Positions 33,934-42,619 are shown, counted from the stretch's first letter. The stretch: 64,000 nt of DNA from Bradyrhizobium sp. SZCCHNS1050 (GCF_032484785.1 NZ_JAUETR010000001.1:4839501-4903500), one strand, 5' to 3'. The notes: generated by a model from the sequence alone, not told the origin. Made by a program: numbers and translations.

Positions 33934-34406
33934 TGGCGGATATCGGTATCACGAGCCTCGACAACGTCGCGATGCGGCTCGACGGCATGTTGGCCGCGTC
34001 CGATGCCGCACTCTCGGCGGCCGCCGCGCCGCTTGCCGAGGAGTTGCTGCAGCTCGGCGAAACGATTCTCGAAACATGGCTCGCTGCGCACGGCGAGATC
34101 GCGACCGATCGCAAGGTCGAAACCTTCCGCTTGCTGGCGCTGCATCGGCAGGGTGCGCGCGGCGATGCAAGCTTCAATGCTTGCCGCGAGACATGCCGCG
34201 AGCTCGTCTATCACTATAATCTGGTGCGCCTCGAGCCAGGCCACGCGGAGGTCGCCCGGCGGCTGCGGCTGGGCGCCATGGTCGCGCGGCACCTTATGCT
34301 GTTCATCGGAGGCAAGCTGGAGGTGGCCGGGCTCGGCGACTTCTGCTGCGCGTCCCGGCCGCTACGTCAACTCGATGCATCGATGCAGACCAACGAAACT
34401 GTTTGA
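33933..34406 (+). CDS. Unknown protein in the sHdr operon, 157 aa
   Basis: Not recognised. A mainly helical soluble protein (DNVAMRLDGMLAASDAALSA; LQLGETILETWLAAH; ELVYHYNLVRLEPGHAE) with four Cys, including an adjacent pair in LGDFCCASRPL near the C-terminus. Its ATG overlaps the shdrB2 stop by one base and it ends 15 bp before lbpA, so it is translated with the complex. It is not part of the minimal shdr gene set as I know it. Confidence 0.75.
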   Translation: MADIGITSLDNVAMRLDGMLAASDAALSAAAAPLAEELLQLGETILETWLAAHGEIATDRKVETFRLLALHRQGARGDASFNACRETCRELVYHYNLVRLEPGHAEVARRLRLGAMVARHLMLFIGGKLEVAGLGDFCCASRPLRQLDASMQTNETV

Positions 34407-34421
34407 GACAAGGAGAAGACG

Positions 34422-34862
34422 ATGCCCATCGTCCGCGGCTGCAACCTTCCCGACGACCTCCTCTACGACGTCGAAAACAACATCTGGTATCGCGAGAACG
34501 CCGACGGCACCGTGACGCTCGGGATGACCGCCGTGGCAGCGGCCATGGCCGGTCAGCTTGTCGCCTTCACACCAAAGAAGGCCGGCCGGTCGGTCGATGC
34601 GGGCAAGTCCTGCGCCACGATCGAATCCGGCAAGTGGGTCGGCCCGGCAAAGGTCGCCTTCAATGCGGAAATCGTCGAGGTCAACGATGCAATGAGCGCA
34701 GCGCCCAAGCTCGCCAACACCGACCCATATGGCGAGGGATGGATGGTCAAGGTGCGCCCGAAGGACTGGGCTGCTGCCAAGGCCGGCCTCGTGCCGGGCA
34801 CGGCGGCCGCCGCCCCTTACGAAGCGAAGATGGCTGCCGAGAATTTCGCTGGCTGCGCGTAA
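34422..34862 (+). CDS. lbpA: Lipoate-binding protein of the sHdr pathway (GcvH-like)
   Basis: A 146-aa GcvH-fold protein. The lipoylation site is K71 in the hairpin CATIESGKWVGPAK. Other GcvH landmarks are DGTVTLGMTAVAAAMAG and TDPYGEGWMVKVRPKDW. Unlike glycine-cleavage GcvH it carries C7, C64 and a C-terminal NFAGCA Cys. LbpA shuttles sulfur intermediates on its dihydrolipoyl arm during sHdr-driven oxidation. AAGGAG precedes the start. Presence here together with the lip genes makes the pathway self-contained. Confidence 0.92.
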   Translation: MPIVRGCNLPDDLLYDVENNIWYRENADGTVTLGMTAVAAAMAGQLVAFTPKKAGRSVDAGKSCATIESGKWVGPAKVAFNAEIVEVNDAMSAAPKLANTDPYGEGWMVKVRPKDWAAAKAGLVPGTAAAAPYEAKMAAENFAGCA

Positions 34863-34877
34863 GGAAGTGGATAGGCC

Positions 34878-35915
34878 GTGACTGAGACCGTCGCAATCAG
34901 GACATCGATGATAAGTCGCGGCCTCGCGGCCTTCATGTCGCTGCCGACCTATTTCCCGGGTGTCCTGGCCAGTCTGATCATCGCGATCGCTGCAACCTTC
35001 CTGTCCGAGCACTATGGCGGGCCGGTCATGCTGTTCGCCTTGCTGCTTGGGATGGCCTTCTATTTCCTGTCGCAGGAGGGGCGCTGTGTTGCCGGCATCG
35101 AACTCGCCTCGAAGCACATCCTGCGCGTCGCCGTCGGCCTGCTCGGGGCGCAGATCACGATTGCCGAGATCATGAAGCTCGGTCCGACGCCCGTGATCAC
35201 GGTCGTCGGCGCGGTGATCCTGACCATCCTGTTCGGCGCGCTGGCCTCCCGTGCCATGGGTTTGAGCCGGCGGTTCGGAATCCTCACCTCCGGGGCTGTG
35301 GCGATTTGCGGAGCGTCGGCGGCGCTCGCGATCTCGTCGGTGTTGCCCAAGGGGGAGCAGCACGAACGCGACACGGTCTTTACCGTGATCGGCGTGACCG
35401 CGCTCAGCACGATCGCGATGATCGTCTATCCGCTGGTGATCGCAGGATTCCATCTCGATCACGCTGCAGTCGGCATGTTTCTTGGCGGCACCATTCACGA
35501 CGTTGCGCAAGTGGTTGGCGCCGGCTTCAGCGTGTCGGAGGAGACCGGAAACGTCGCGACCTTCACCAAGCTGCTCCGGGTTGCCATGCTGCTGCCTGTC
35601 GTGGTGATGCTGTCCTACGTGTTCCGCGCCCATCACGTCGGTAAGGCCGGGCGACAATTGCCGGGGTTCCTGGTGGTGTTCGCCGTTCTGGTGATGCTCA
35701 ACAGCGCCGGCGTCATTCCCGCATTCCTGCTTGCCCTCATCAAGGACGTTTCAAGGTGGTGCCTGGTGACGGCGATCGCAGCGCTCGGGATGAAGACGTC
35801 GCTCAAGGCGATGGCCGATGTCGGCGGCCGGGCGATCGCGCTGATCGTCGCCGAGACGTTGTTCCTCGCAGTCCTCGTGCTGATGGTCGTGCGTTGGAAA
35901 GCAGGAATCCAGTAA
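34878..35915 (+). CDS. YeiH/UPF0324 family putative sulfate/sulfonate exporter
   Basis: A 345-aa integral membrane protein with about ten hydrophobic helices. Family landmarks are GVLASLIIAIAATFLSEHYG, LRVAVGLLGAQITIAEI, TSGAVAICGASAALAISSVL and LGGTIHDVAQVVGAGFSVS. GTG start, 15 bp after lbpA, preceded by AAGGAAG. The family is annotated as putative sulfate exporter. Inside this operon, removal of the sulfite or sulfate produced in the cytoplasm is the natural guess, but transport has not been shown from sequence. Confidence 0.88.
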   Translation: MTETVAIRTSMISRGLAAFMSLPTYFPGVLASLIIAIAATFLSEHYGGPVMLFALLLGMAFYFLSQEGRCVAGIELASKHILRVAVGLLGAQITIAEIMKLGPTPVITVVGAVILTILFGALASRAMGLSRRFGILTSGAVAICGASAALAISSVLPKGEQHERDTVFTVIGVTALSTIAMIVYPLVIAGFHLDHAAVGMFLGGTIHDVAQVVGAGFSVSEETGNVATFTKLLRVAMLLPVVVMLSYVFRAHHVGKAGRQLPGFLVVFAVLVMLNSAGVIPAFLLALIKDVSRWCLVTAIAALGMKTSLKAMADVGGRAIALIVAETLFLAVLVLMVVRWKAGIQ

Positions 35916-35957
35916 TGCGCGCGGTTGCGCCTGCGAGAGACCGAACGGAGAGATGCA

Positions 35958-36452
35958 ATGGCCGATGATAACAATACCAAGCGCATGTCGATGATTGTCA
36001 CCAAGGGCACGCTGGATTGGGCCTATCCGCCCTTTATCCTGGCCACGACAGCGGCGGCCATGGGCCTCGAAGTGACCATGTTCTTCACCTTCTACGGCTT
36101 GACGCTGCTCAAGAAGAATCTCGACCTGAAGATTTCGACGCTCGGCAATCCGGCCATGGAGATGCCGATGTTTGGAATGCACATCGGCATGCCGAATCTC
36201 GTATCGGCCATCCCCGGCGTCGACGCGGCGGCGACGACAATGATGAAGAACCTGATCAAGAAAAAGGGGGTCGCATCGATAGAGGAGTTGCGCACGATGG
36301 CCATCGAAGCCGAAGTCAAGATGATCGCCTGCCAGATGACCATGGATCTATTCGAGTACACCAAGGACGACATGATCGAGGGGCCGGTGCTCGGCGGCGC
36401 TGCGACCTACATCGAGACGGCGACCAAGAGCGACATCAACCTGTTCATTTGA
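35958..36452 (+). CDS. DsrE-family protein (DsrE2/DsrE3A-like)
   Basis: A 164-aa protein. RMSMIVTKGTLDWAYPPFI and AAMGLEVTMFFTFYGLTLL match the peroxiredoxin/DsrE2 subgroup. The presumed sulfur-carrying Cys is the only one, C125 in VKMIACQMTMDLF. The hydrophobic central part could associate with the membrane, though a soluble DsrE3A form is likely. It is followed after 41 bp by tusA, the usual dsrE-tusA pairing for cytoplasmic sulfane sulfur transfer. Confidence 0.88.
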   Translation: MADDNNTKRMSMIVTKGTLDWAYPPFILATTAAAMGLEVTMFFTFYGLTLLKKNLDLKISTLGNPAMEMPMFGMHIGMPNLVSAIPGVDAAATTMMKNLIKKKGVASIEELRTMAIEAEVKMIACQMTMDLFEYTKDDMIEGPVLGGAATYIETATKSDINLFI

Positions 36453-36493
36453 ATGTATCACGAAGCCAGCACCAGAAATTACGGAGAGACAGG

Positions 36494-36721
36494 ATGGCTG
36501 ACCAGGTTCTCGATGCCAAGGGACTGAACTGCCCGCTGCCGATCTTGCGCGCGAAGAAGGCACTCAAGGACGTGCCGATCGGTGGCACGCTTCAAGTGCT
36601 CGCCACCGATCCCGGCGCTGTGAAGGACTTCGAGGCGTTTTGTCGCACGACCGGAAATGATCTCTTGGAATCCAAGTCGGAAGGCAAGCAGTTCGAGTTC
36701 CTGATCAGGCGAACGTCCTGA
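36494..36721 (+). CDS. tusA: TusA-family sulfur carrier
   Basis: A 75-aa protein. GLNCPLPILRAKKAL with the catalytic C13 in the CPxP motif and VLATDPGAVKDFEAFC are the family signatures. TusA carries sulfane sulfur as a persulfide and in sHdr organisms feeds the oxidation complex. AGGA lies close to the start at 36494. It is the last gene of the operon and convergent with the hydrogenase operon. Confidence 0.93.
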   Translation: MADQVLDAKGLNCPLPILRAKKALKDVPIGGTLQVLATDPGAVKDFEAFCRTTGNDLLESKSEGKQFEFLIRRTS

Positions 36722-36871
36722 CGCTACGCAATCTCTGCTACGCCGGAGTGCCTTTCGGTTTGACCGAGAGCGGAACCGCAACCAACGGAGGGGACCGGTG
36801 CAGTCTGCACGCTCCGCCGCCGGCGTTTCGCCGCCGTTTGCCCACGCTGCAAGGCGTACGACTGTGAAACG

Positions 36872-38137
36872 TCACCCTTGCGTCTTCGCTGGGGCGTCCT
36901 CGATCAGGTGGTCCGCAATGATCTCCACCAGGCTCGCGAGCCCGCCTTCCCATTTCCAGTGGGCCTTGCTCTCGTCCATGGTCAGCCGGCAGTTCGAGCA
37001 TGCCGAGACCATCGTCTTTGCACCGGTCTTCTCGACCTGATCCATTTTGATCTTGAATACCTTGTGGCGAAGATCGGCAGCGCGCGCGATCGCCTGCACG
37101 CCGCCCCCGCCACCGCAGCACCAGTTGAGATTTCCGGTCGGGGTCATCTCGCGGAAGTCCTTCGCGAAATCCTGCAGGAGGAATCGCGCATCTTCGGTCG
37201 CGCCGCCACGACGGGAGATCTGACAGGGATCGTGATAGGTGATCGACTCCTCGATCGGCTTCAGCCTCAGCCTGCCGTCCCGCTTGAGTTGCGCCATGAA
37301 TTCCGAAATGTGCACGACTGCGAAGGGCAGGGGGCGGCCGAGAATGTTGGCGCCCGACCAGCGCAGCGCACCGAACGCGTGGCCGCACTCCGGAATCACC
37401 ACCGTCTTGGCTCCCACCGCCTCGGCGGCCTCGGTGATCCGCTGAACCATGATCCTGGCGACGTCCGCCTTGCCGGCCAGATAGCCAAAATTCGTGGCTT
37501 CATAGCCCTTCGTGCTCAGCGTCCAGTCAACGCCCGCGTGGTTGAGCAGCTTGGCCATGGCCACCACGGAATCGGGGTATTTCATCGTCTCGACGGACGA
37601 GAGCGTCAGCAGAATGTCGGCCTTGTCCTTGTCGAGCGCGATGGGCACGTCGTGCTCATCTTCGAGCCATTCGATACGATCGCGCAGCTTTTCGGCCGTC
37701 ACGCCCAGCGGGCTTCCATGATCGCGCGAATTGTCGGCGGCCTGCAGAAGGTCTTTCGGTCCAAGTCCCGCCTTGACGAAGGCCTGCCGTGCGCCGCCCA
37801 CGATGGAAGCGATGTCGATCCCCATCGGACAGATCGTGGTGCAGCGACCGCACATGGTGCAGGTATCGAACAGCAGTTCCTCCCATTCCCTGAGGTCCTC
37901 TTCCGTGACGCGGGGGGCGAAGAGCGAGAGCGGGAATTTCTGCCGGCGATAGGCCTTGGCAATCGGAAACAGCTTGTAGGCGGGCGTGTGCCGCGGATCT
38001 CCGGAGGCCTGATAGAAGTGGCAGGCTTCGGCACAGTTCCCGCAATGGACGCAGGCCTCGAGATAGCTGACCAGATGTCCCTCGGTTCGCGCCAGGAACG
38101 CTCTGCTGGCTGCTTCGACGTCGATTTCGCCGCCCAT
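36872..38137 (-). CDS. isp2: HdrD/GlpC-like iron-sulfur subunit of the hydrogenase (Isp2)
   Basis: A 421-aa protein. Two [4Fe-4S] ferredoxin motifs lie in the N-terminal third (EACVHCGNCAEACHF; DTCTMCGRCTTICPM). Two cysteine-rich domains lie in the C-terminal half (IPECGHAFGALR with HDPCQISRRG; LNWCCGGGGGV with SACSNCRLTM). It is placed last in the hydrogenase operon, four bases after the large subunit. This HdrD-like partner plus a cytochrome b is what defines Isp-type hydrogenases; it should carry electrons between the hydrogenase and the membrane. Confidence 0.85.
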   Translation of the reverse strand: MGGEIDVEAASRAFLARTEGHLVSYLEACVHCGNCAEACHFYQASGDPRHTPAYKLFPIAKAYRRQKFPLSLFAPRVTEEDLREWEELLFDTCTMCGRCTTICPMGIDIASIVGGARQAFVKAGLGPKDLLQAADNSRDHGSPLGVTAEKLRDRIEWLEDEHDVPIALDKDKADILLTLSSVETMKYPDSVVAMAKLLNHAGVDWTLSTKGYEATNFGYLAGKADVARIMVQRITEAAEAVGAKTVVIPECGHAFGALRWSGANILGRPLPFAVVHISEFMAQLKRDGRLRLKPIEESITYHDPCQISRRGGATEDARFLLQDFAKDFREMTPTGNLNWCCGGGGGVQAIARAADLRHKVFKIKMDQVEKTGAKTMVSACSNCRLTMDESKAHWKWEGGLASLVEIIADHLIEDAPAKTQG

Positions 38138-38141
38138 CGCC

Positions 38142-39869
38142 TTACCTCACCCGCAATTGTATCAGCTCTTCGCCTTCCGGATCGATCACATGCACCGCGC
38201 ACGCAATGCACGGATCGAAGCTGTGTATCGTGCGCTGGATCTCGAGCGGCTGCCGAGGATCGTGGAGGGTGTGGCGATCCATCAATGCCGCTTCGTAAGG
38301 TCCGGGCTGGCCCTTGGAATCGCGCGGTCCCGCGTTCCAGGTCGAGGGCACCACGGCCTGATAATTATCGATACGCTTGTTCTTGATCACCACCCAATGC
38401 GCCAGCGCCCCACGCGGCGCTTCCATGAAGCCGACACCCTTGGCTTCGGCGGGCCAGGTTGAGGGATCCCACTTGTTCGAATTGTGGACGTTCAGATCAC
38501 CCGCGCGGATGTTGGAAAGAAGACGGTCGTACCAGGTCGACATCTGGTCGACGACGATCTTGCTTTCCAGGGCGCGCGCCGCAGTGCGTCCCATGGTCGA
38601 GAACATCGCCGTCAGCGGCAGTTCGAGCTTGCCCAGCGCGTAGCCGGCCAGTTCGCGCGTCGGCTCGTGACCTTTGGCATGGAGCATCAGCACGCGCGCG
38701 AGCGGGCCGACCTCCATGACATGGCCCTTCCAGCGAGGCGCCTTCAGCCAGGAATAGCTCGCACCGACATCGAGCTGCTCGAAGGGAGGCTTGGGACCGG
38801 TGTAATGCAGATTGGTCTCGCCCTCGTAGGGATGCAGGCCTTTGTCCTTGCCGGTTGCATAGTCGTACCAGGAATGGGAGACGAACTCCTGGATTTCCTC
38901 CGAATTGTTCATGTCGACGGGATGGATCGTGGTCAGGTCGCGATTGAGGATGGCGCCCGCCGGGATCAGCCAACTGGCCGGGTCGTCCATGCCCTTTTCG
39001 GGAAAGTCGCCGTAGGTCAGGAAGTTGCCCACGCCTTCGCCGCGCGCGAACCAGTCCTTGTAGAAGGATGCGATGGCCAGCGTGTCCGGCAGATAGACCT
39101 GCTCGACAAAATCCTTCATTCGGCCGATCACAGTCTTCACCGTCTGCAGGCCGTCGATGCCGATGGCGGTGCCGCCGGTGTTCAGGCTGATCGCCGACGG
39201 GGCGCCGCCGACCAGGAAATTCGGATGCGGATTCTTGCCGCCGAAGACGGTATGGAGCTGCACCACCTCGCGCTGCCAGGCGAGCGCTTCCAAATAGTGC
39301 GCGACCGCCATCAGGTTTGCTTCGGCCGGCAGCTTGAATCCGGGATGTCCCCAGAATCCGCCTGCAAAGATGCCGAGCTGGCCGCCGTCGACGAAGGCTT
39401 TCAGTCTCTTCTGCGTATCTGCGAAATAGCCCGGGCTCGACTTCGGAAAGCTCGAGATCGATTGCGCCAGTTGCGACGTCGCCGCCGGATCGGCCTTCAA
39501 CGCCGACACCACGTCGACCCAGTCGAGCGCGTGCAGATGATAGAAGTGCATGACATGGTCGTGCACATATTGTGCGGCAATCATCAGGTTGCGCATGAGT
39601 TGCGCGTTCGGCGGAATGGCGTATCCCAGTGCATTCTCCACGGCACGGACGCTGGCGATGCCGTGGACCAGCGTGCACACGCCGCATATGCGCTGCGCGA
39701 AAGCCCAGGCCTCGCGCGGATCGCGTCCTTTGAGGATCAGTTCGATGCCGCGCACCATCGTGCCGGAACTGTACGCACCGGTGATGGCGCCCTGGGGATC
39801 TGTTTCCGCCTCGATCCGCAGGTGCCCTTCGATGCGCGTGATGGGATCGACCACGATGCGCTGGTTCAT
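38142..39869 (-). CDS. hynL: [NiFe] hydrogenase large subunit, Isp type
   Basis: A 575-aa protein. Ni-Fe ligands are C62/C65 in the L1 motif RICGVC and C554/C557 in the L2 motif DPCIACAVH. The 15 residues after H560 are the tail removed by the maturation protease. The N-terminus IVVDPITRIEGHLRIE is standard for group 1. It catalyses H2 oxidation with the small subunit at the periplasmic side. The start at 39869 follows GGGGAG and overlaps the cytochrome b stop by four bases. Confidence 0.93.
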   Translation of the reverse strand: MNQRIVVDPITRIEGHLRIEAETDPQGAITGAYSSGTMVRGIELILKGRDPREAWAFAQRICGVCTLVHGIASVRAVENALGYAIPPNAQLMRNLMIAAQYVHDHVMHFYHLHALDWVDVVSALKADPAATSQLAQSISSFPKSSPGYFADTQKRLKAFVDGGQLGIFAGGFWGHPGFKLPAEANLMAVAHYLEALAWQREVVQLHTVFGGKNPHPNFLVGGAPSAISLNTGGTAIGIDGLQTVKTVIGRMKDFVEQVYLPDTLAIASFYKDWFARGEGVGNFLTYGDFPEKGMDDPASWLIPAGAILNRDLTTIHPVDMNNSEEIQEFVSHSWYDYATGKDKGLHPYEGETNLHYTGPKPPFEQLDVGASYSWLKAPRWKGHVMEVGPLARVLMLHAKGHEPTRELAGYALGKLELPLTAMFSTMGRTAARALESKIVVDQMSTWYDRLLSNIRAGDLNVHNSNKWDPSTWPAEAKGVGFMEAPRGALAHWVVIKNKRIDNYQAVVPSTWNAGPRDSKGQPGPYEAALMDRHTLHDPRQPLEIQRTIHSFDPCIACAVHVIDPEGEELIQLRVR

Positions 39870-40525
39870 ATCTCGACTCCCCGGCGGCTGTAGAAGATCC
39901 CGGTCTCGCTTCTGGTCAGGAAGACGAGGAAGGCATGCATGAGCTTTCCGAACGGGAACCAGATCAGGAACAGGCACACGGTCAGGATGTGCACGGACAG
40001 GAGCGTTTCATACGGCGCCCACAGGTGGCTCACCGCGATCAGCCCTGTCACGACCGGAAGGAACGTCACCAGCCAGCTGAAGTAGTCGTCAAGCGTCGAA
40101 AGCAGTCTCAAGACGGGATTCGTCATCCGTCGCGCCAGCGCAGCCAGGAGCGACGCCAGCGTGAGCACCGACGCGGCCGAGATCACGCCGGTGGGCAAAT
40201 TCGGCCATGAAAAGCCGAACAATCCGCGCAGGAATAGAATGTGCTGCGCCAGTCCGAACACGACGATGGCAAGGCCGACGTGAAAGACATAGCCGTTCAC
40301 CGTGCTGAACAGCGACGCGCGCAGATGGGTGTTCGCGGGCCATAGGTGACGCACGAAGCCCCGGAACGCGCCAACCACCGCATGCGGTGCACCGGCTCGC
40401 TTCGCCGATCTGTCGTTGGTCCAGGGCAGGAGCAACAGTGACGCGAGCCGCCACACCACGCCGCCCACGAATATCGCGATTGCGATCTCGATCGCGGGCC
40501 CGCGCACGAAATCCAGCAGGCTCAT
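39866..40525 (-). CDS. isp1: Cytochrome b subunit of the hydrogenase (Isp1, NarI/DsrM-like)
   Basis: A 219-aa membrane protein with about five hydrophobic helices (IAIAIFVGGVVWRLASLLLL; VFHVGLAIVVFGLAQHILFL; VLTLASLLAALA; LVTFLPVVTGLIAVSHLW; VHILTVCLFLIWFPFGKLM). Histidines suited to heme b ligation occur in the second, fourth and fifth. It resembles the nitrate-reductase gamma family, not HyaC/HupC cytochromes. It overlaps its neighbours on both sides by four bases. Confidence 0.85.
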   Translation of the reverse strand: MSLLDFVRGPAIEIAIAIFVGGVVWRLASLLLLPWTNDRSAKRAGAPHAVVGAFRGFVRHLWPANTHLRASLFSTVNGYVFHVGLAIVVFGLAQHILFLRGLFGFSWPNLPTGVISAASVLTLASLLAALARRMTNPVLRLLSTLDDYFSWLVTFLPVVTGLIAVSHLWAPYETLLSVHILTVCLFLIWFPFGKLMHAFLVFLTRSETGIFYSRRGVEI

Positions 40526-41586
40526 GGCTGGGTCTCCCTCTCCGCTCGTTGTTTGCGCCGGCGCGCCAACCATGCGCTGGCAATCCCGACCGCCGCGCCC
40601 GCAGCTGCGGCGCCGCCGATGATCTCCGGATCATTCAACGTGTTTGAGGAAAGCGGCTGGTAGAAGCTGCCGCGATCCCAGAAATTCGGTTCGGAACACC
40701 CCAGACAGCCGTGTCCGGACTGGATCGGGAAGGAGACGCCACCATTCCATTTCACGGTCGCGCACGCATTGTAAGTCACGGGCCCCTTGCAACCGACTTC
40801 ATAGAGGCACCAGCCCTTGCGTGCTCCCTCATCGTCGAACTGCTTGGCGAACTGCCCCTTGTCGTAGAACGGTCGGCGATAGCAGCGGTCATGAATCGTA
40901 TCGCCGAAAAACGCTTTCGGCCTGCCCTTGTCGTCGAGCTCGGGAAGCTTGTTGAACGTCACGAAATACGCAACCGTGCCCGCGATGGCTTCCGGAATGG
41001 GCGGGCAACCGGAGACATTGATCACCGGTTTGTCGGTGATGATGTCGCTGACGGCAACTGCGCCGGTGGGGTTGGGATTTGCGTGCGGGATGCCGCCAAA
41101 GGCCGCGCAGGTCCCGACTGAGATCACGGCGGCTGCATCTGCGGCCGTCTCCTTCAGCACCTCGAGGTTGGTCTTGCCGGCGTTGGTGGAGTAGACCCCG
41201 CCATCTCTCGTCGAGACTGAGCCGTCGACTACGACGACATATTTGCCCTTGTTCTCCTGCATGGCAGCGAGGCGGGCCGCTTCCGCGGCAGCACCCGACA
41301 CCGCCATGAGCGTTTCGTGATAGTCGAGCGAGATGAGATTGAAGATCATGTCCTCGATGGTCGGACCGAAAGAACGCGTCAGCGATTCCGTACAGCCCGT
41401 GCATTCCTGAAATGAGAGCCAGATCACGGATTGGCGCCGCGTATTTGCCAACGCCTCCGCCATGCCCTTCGCGGCCATCGGGGGCAACGCCAGAAGGCTG
41501 GCAAGATAGGTCGTATATTTCAGCAGGGCGCGGCGGGAGACGCCCCGGCGCGTCAAGAGCTCGCCGATTGTCTCGGTTTCATGCAT
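40522..41586 (-). CDS. hynS: [NiFe] hydrogenase small subunit with Tat signal
   Basis: A 354-aa protein. The Tat leader RRGVSRRALLKYTTYLASLL directs folded export. Iron-sulfur ligands appear in QECTGCTES, VGTCAAFGG, GCPPIP, and the distal and medial cluster region from HDRCYRR through GCKGPVTYNAC to GHGCLGCSEPNFWD. The C-terminal helix IIGGAAAAGAAVGIASAWL anchors it in the membrane. A Met three residues upstream (41595) is an alternative start. First structural gene of the operon, followed by isp1 with ATGA overlap. Confidence 0.93.
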   Translation of the reverse strand: MHETETIGELLTRRGVSRRALLKYTTYLASLLALPPMAAKGMAEALANTRRQSVIWLSFQECTGCTESLTRSFGPTIEDMIFNLISLDYHETLMAVSGAAAEAARLAAMQENKGKYVVVVDGSVSTRDGGVYSTNAGKTNLEVLKETAADAAAVISVGTCAAFGGIPHANPNPTGAVAVSDIITDKPVINVSGCPPIPEAIAGTVAYFVTFNKLPELDDKGRPKAFFGDTIHDRCYRRPFYDKGQFAKQFDDEGARKGWCLYEVGCKGPVTYNACATVKWNGGVSFPIQSGHGCLGCSEPNFWDRGSFYQPLSSNTLNDPEIIGGAAAAGAAVGIASAWLARRRKQRAERETQP

Positions 41587-41998
41587 CTTCGGCATCCTCT
41601 GAAGAGACGCGGTCGATCAGATCTTCAGACAGTTTGTTGCTGGCCGCAGCGATGTCGGCCGCATGGCTTGTCAGGATCTCCGGGGACGCCGTGATTTCGA
41701 TGCGTTCGGCGGCGAGCTTGTCCCCGGCGCCCAGGTGGCGAACCCACCACACGCCGGCATAGCGCGTCTCCCAGATTTCGCTGATGCCGGCTGCGGTCAA
41801 AACGGCCTCCAGGTCACCGTGGCCCAACCGCTCCTCCAATTCGCTGCGGTCCGCAACCGTGAGAGGCAGGCTGCACAGATCGATCGCCGCGCAAGCGCCG
41901 GTATTGGCAAGCACATCGAGGTGATGGGCGATCTCGCGGAGCAGGCTGTCGATCATCCCGGTGCGGAACCCCGCTGCGGCATCCGCTTCAACTGTCAT
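41579..41998 (-). CDS. HupH/HyaF-like hydrogenase expression protein
   Basis: A 139-aa protein. The C-terminal half has ETRYAGVWWVRHLGAGDKLA followed by ERIEITASPEIL, the conserved C-terminal region of HupH/HyaF proteins, which assist maturation of the small subunit. It is shorter than HupH (about 280 aa), so only one repeat of the domain is present. Its 3' end overlaps the start of the small-subunit gene and its 5' end overlaps the protease gene by 11 bases. Confidence 0.75.
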   Translation of the reverse strand: MTVEADAAAGFRTGMIDSLLREIAHHLDVLANTGACAAIDLCSLPLTVADRSELEERLGHGDLEAVLTAAGISEIWETRYAGVWWVRHLGAGDKLAAERIEITASPEILTSHAADIAAASNKLSEDLIDRVSSEDAEDA

Positions 41999-42488
41999 GG
42001 TGCCACCTGCTGAGGAGCGCTTTGATCTGCTGACATGCGGTGGGAATGGCCGCGCCAACCGCGGGCGTCAGCGACAGGCCCCATTGCGTGGATTCGGGTT
42101 GAACCGCGACGAGCGCCCGACGCGCCGGCTCGCAGCCGGTCAGCCGCGCCGCCGACATCAGGTCGGCAAGCGCGACCTCATGAGCCGTCCGCTTCTTTCC
42201 CGTCAGCTGCCGGTCCATCTCCGGACCTTGAAAGATCCTTACGGTGCCGGGCTTCGCGCCCAGTTCCACAGCGTCGACGGCGATGAGCGAGCCGAAATCT
42301 TCGATCTCCGAAAACAGGGACAGCCCGAGCGTCCCGCCATCCCGCAGAGCAACACGATGAGGTATCTCGCCCGCACATTCCAGTGCATCGAGGGCCCGAA
42401 TGACGTGCACGCCAATGCCGTCATCGCTCAGCAGGATATTGCCGATTCCGAGCACCAGCGTGTGGGTCGCCGCGACATGCGTCCGCAT
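41988..42488 (-). CDS. hyaD: Hydrogenase maturation protease (HyaD/HupD family)
   Basis: A 166-aa protein. VLGIGNILLSDDGIGVHVI contains the Ni-binding acidic position (D23 where many homologues have Glu). D72 in VDAVELG and H103 in TAHEVAL complete the site. It trims the 15-residue tail of the large subunit after nickel insertion. First gene of the minus-strand hydrogenase operon, with a FixK-type box 62-75 bp upstream. Confidence 0.9.
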   Translation of the reverse strand: MRTHVAATHTLVLGIGNILLSDDGIGVHVIRALDALECAGEIPHRVALRDGGTLGLSLFSEIEDFGSLIAVDAVELGAKPGTVRIFQGPEMDRQLTGKKRTAHEVALADLMSAARLTGCEPARRALVAVQPESTQWGLSLTPAVGAAIPTACQQIKALLSRWHHDS

Positions 42489-42549
42489 AGGAGAACTCCT
42501 GCGAGATCAGGCGCCTCATATTCTATGCAGCGAATATGATGCTCTTATC

Positions 42550-42563
42550 TTGATCCACGTCAA
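42550..42563. promoter_or_regulatory. FixK/FNR-type box in the hydrogenase/hypC divergent promoter
   Basis: TTGATCCACGTCAA fits TTGA-N6-TCAA. It is nearly equidistant from the protease gene (-) and hypC (+), about 63-69 bp from each start codon, so it can serve both operons. Confidence 0.7.
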
Positions 42564-42619
42564 ATCGCGTTCATCGATCGGGCTATGATCTAGCACCCAA
42601 GTAATTGCGTGGAACCGAC

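Noticed and set aside
38484..39893. A 469-codon plus-strand frame
   Set aside because: Antisense to the hydrogenase large subunit, whose metal ligands are all present.
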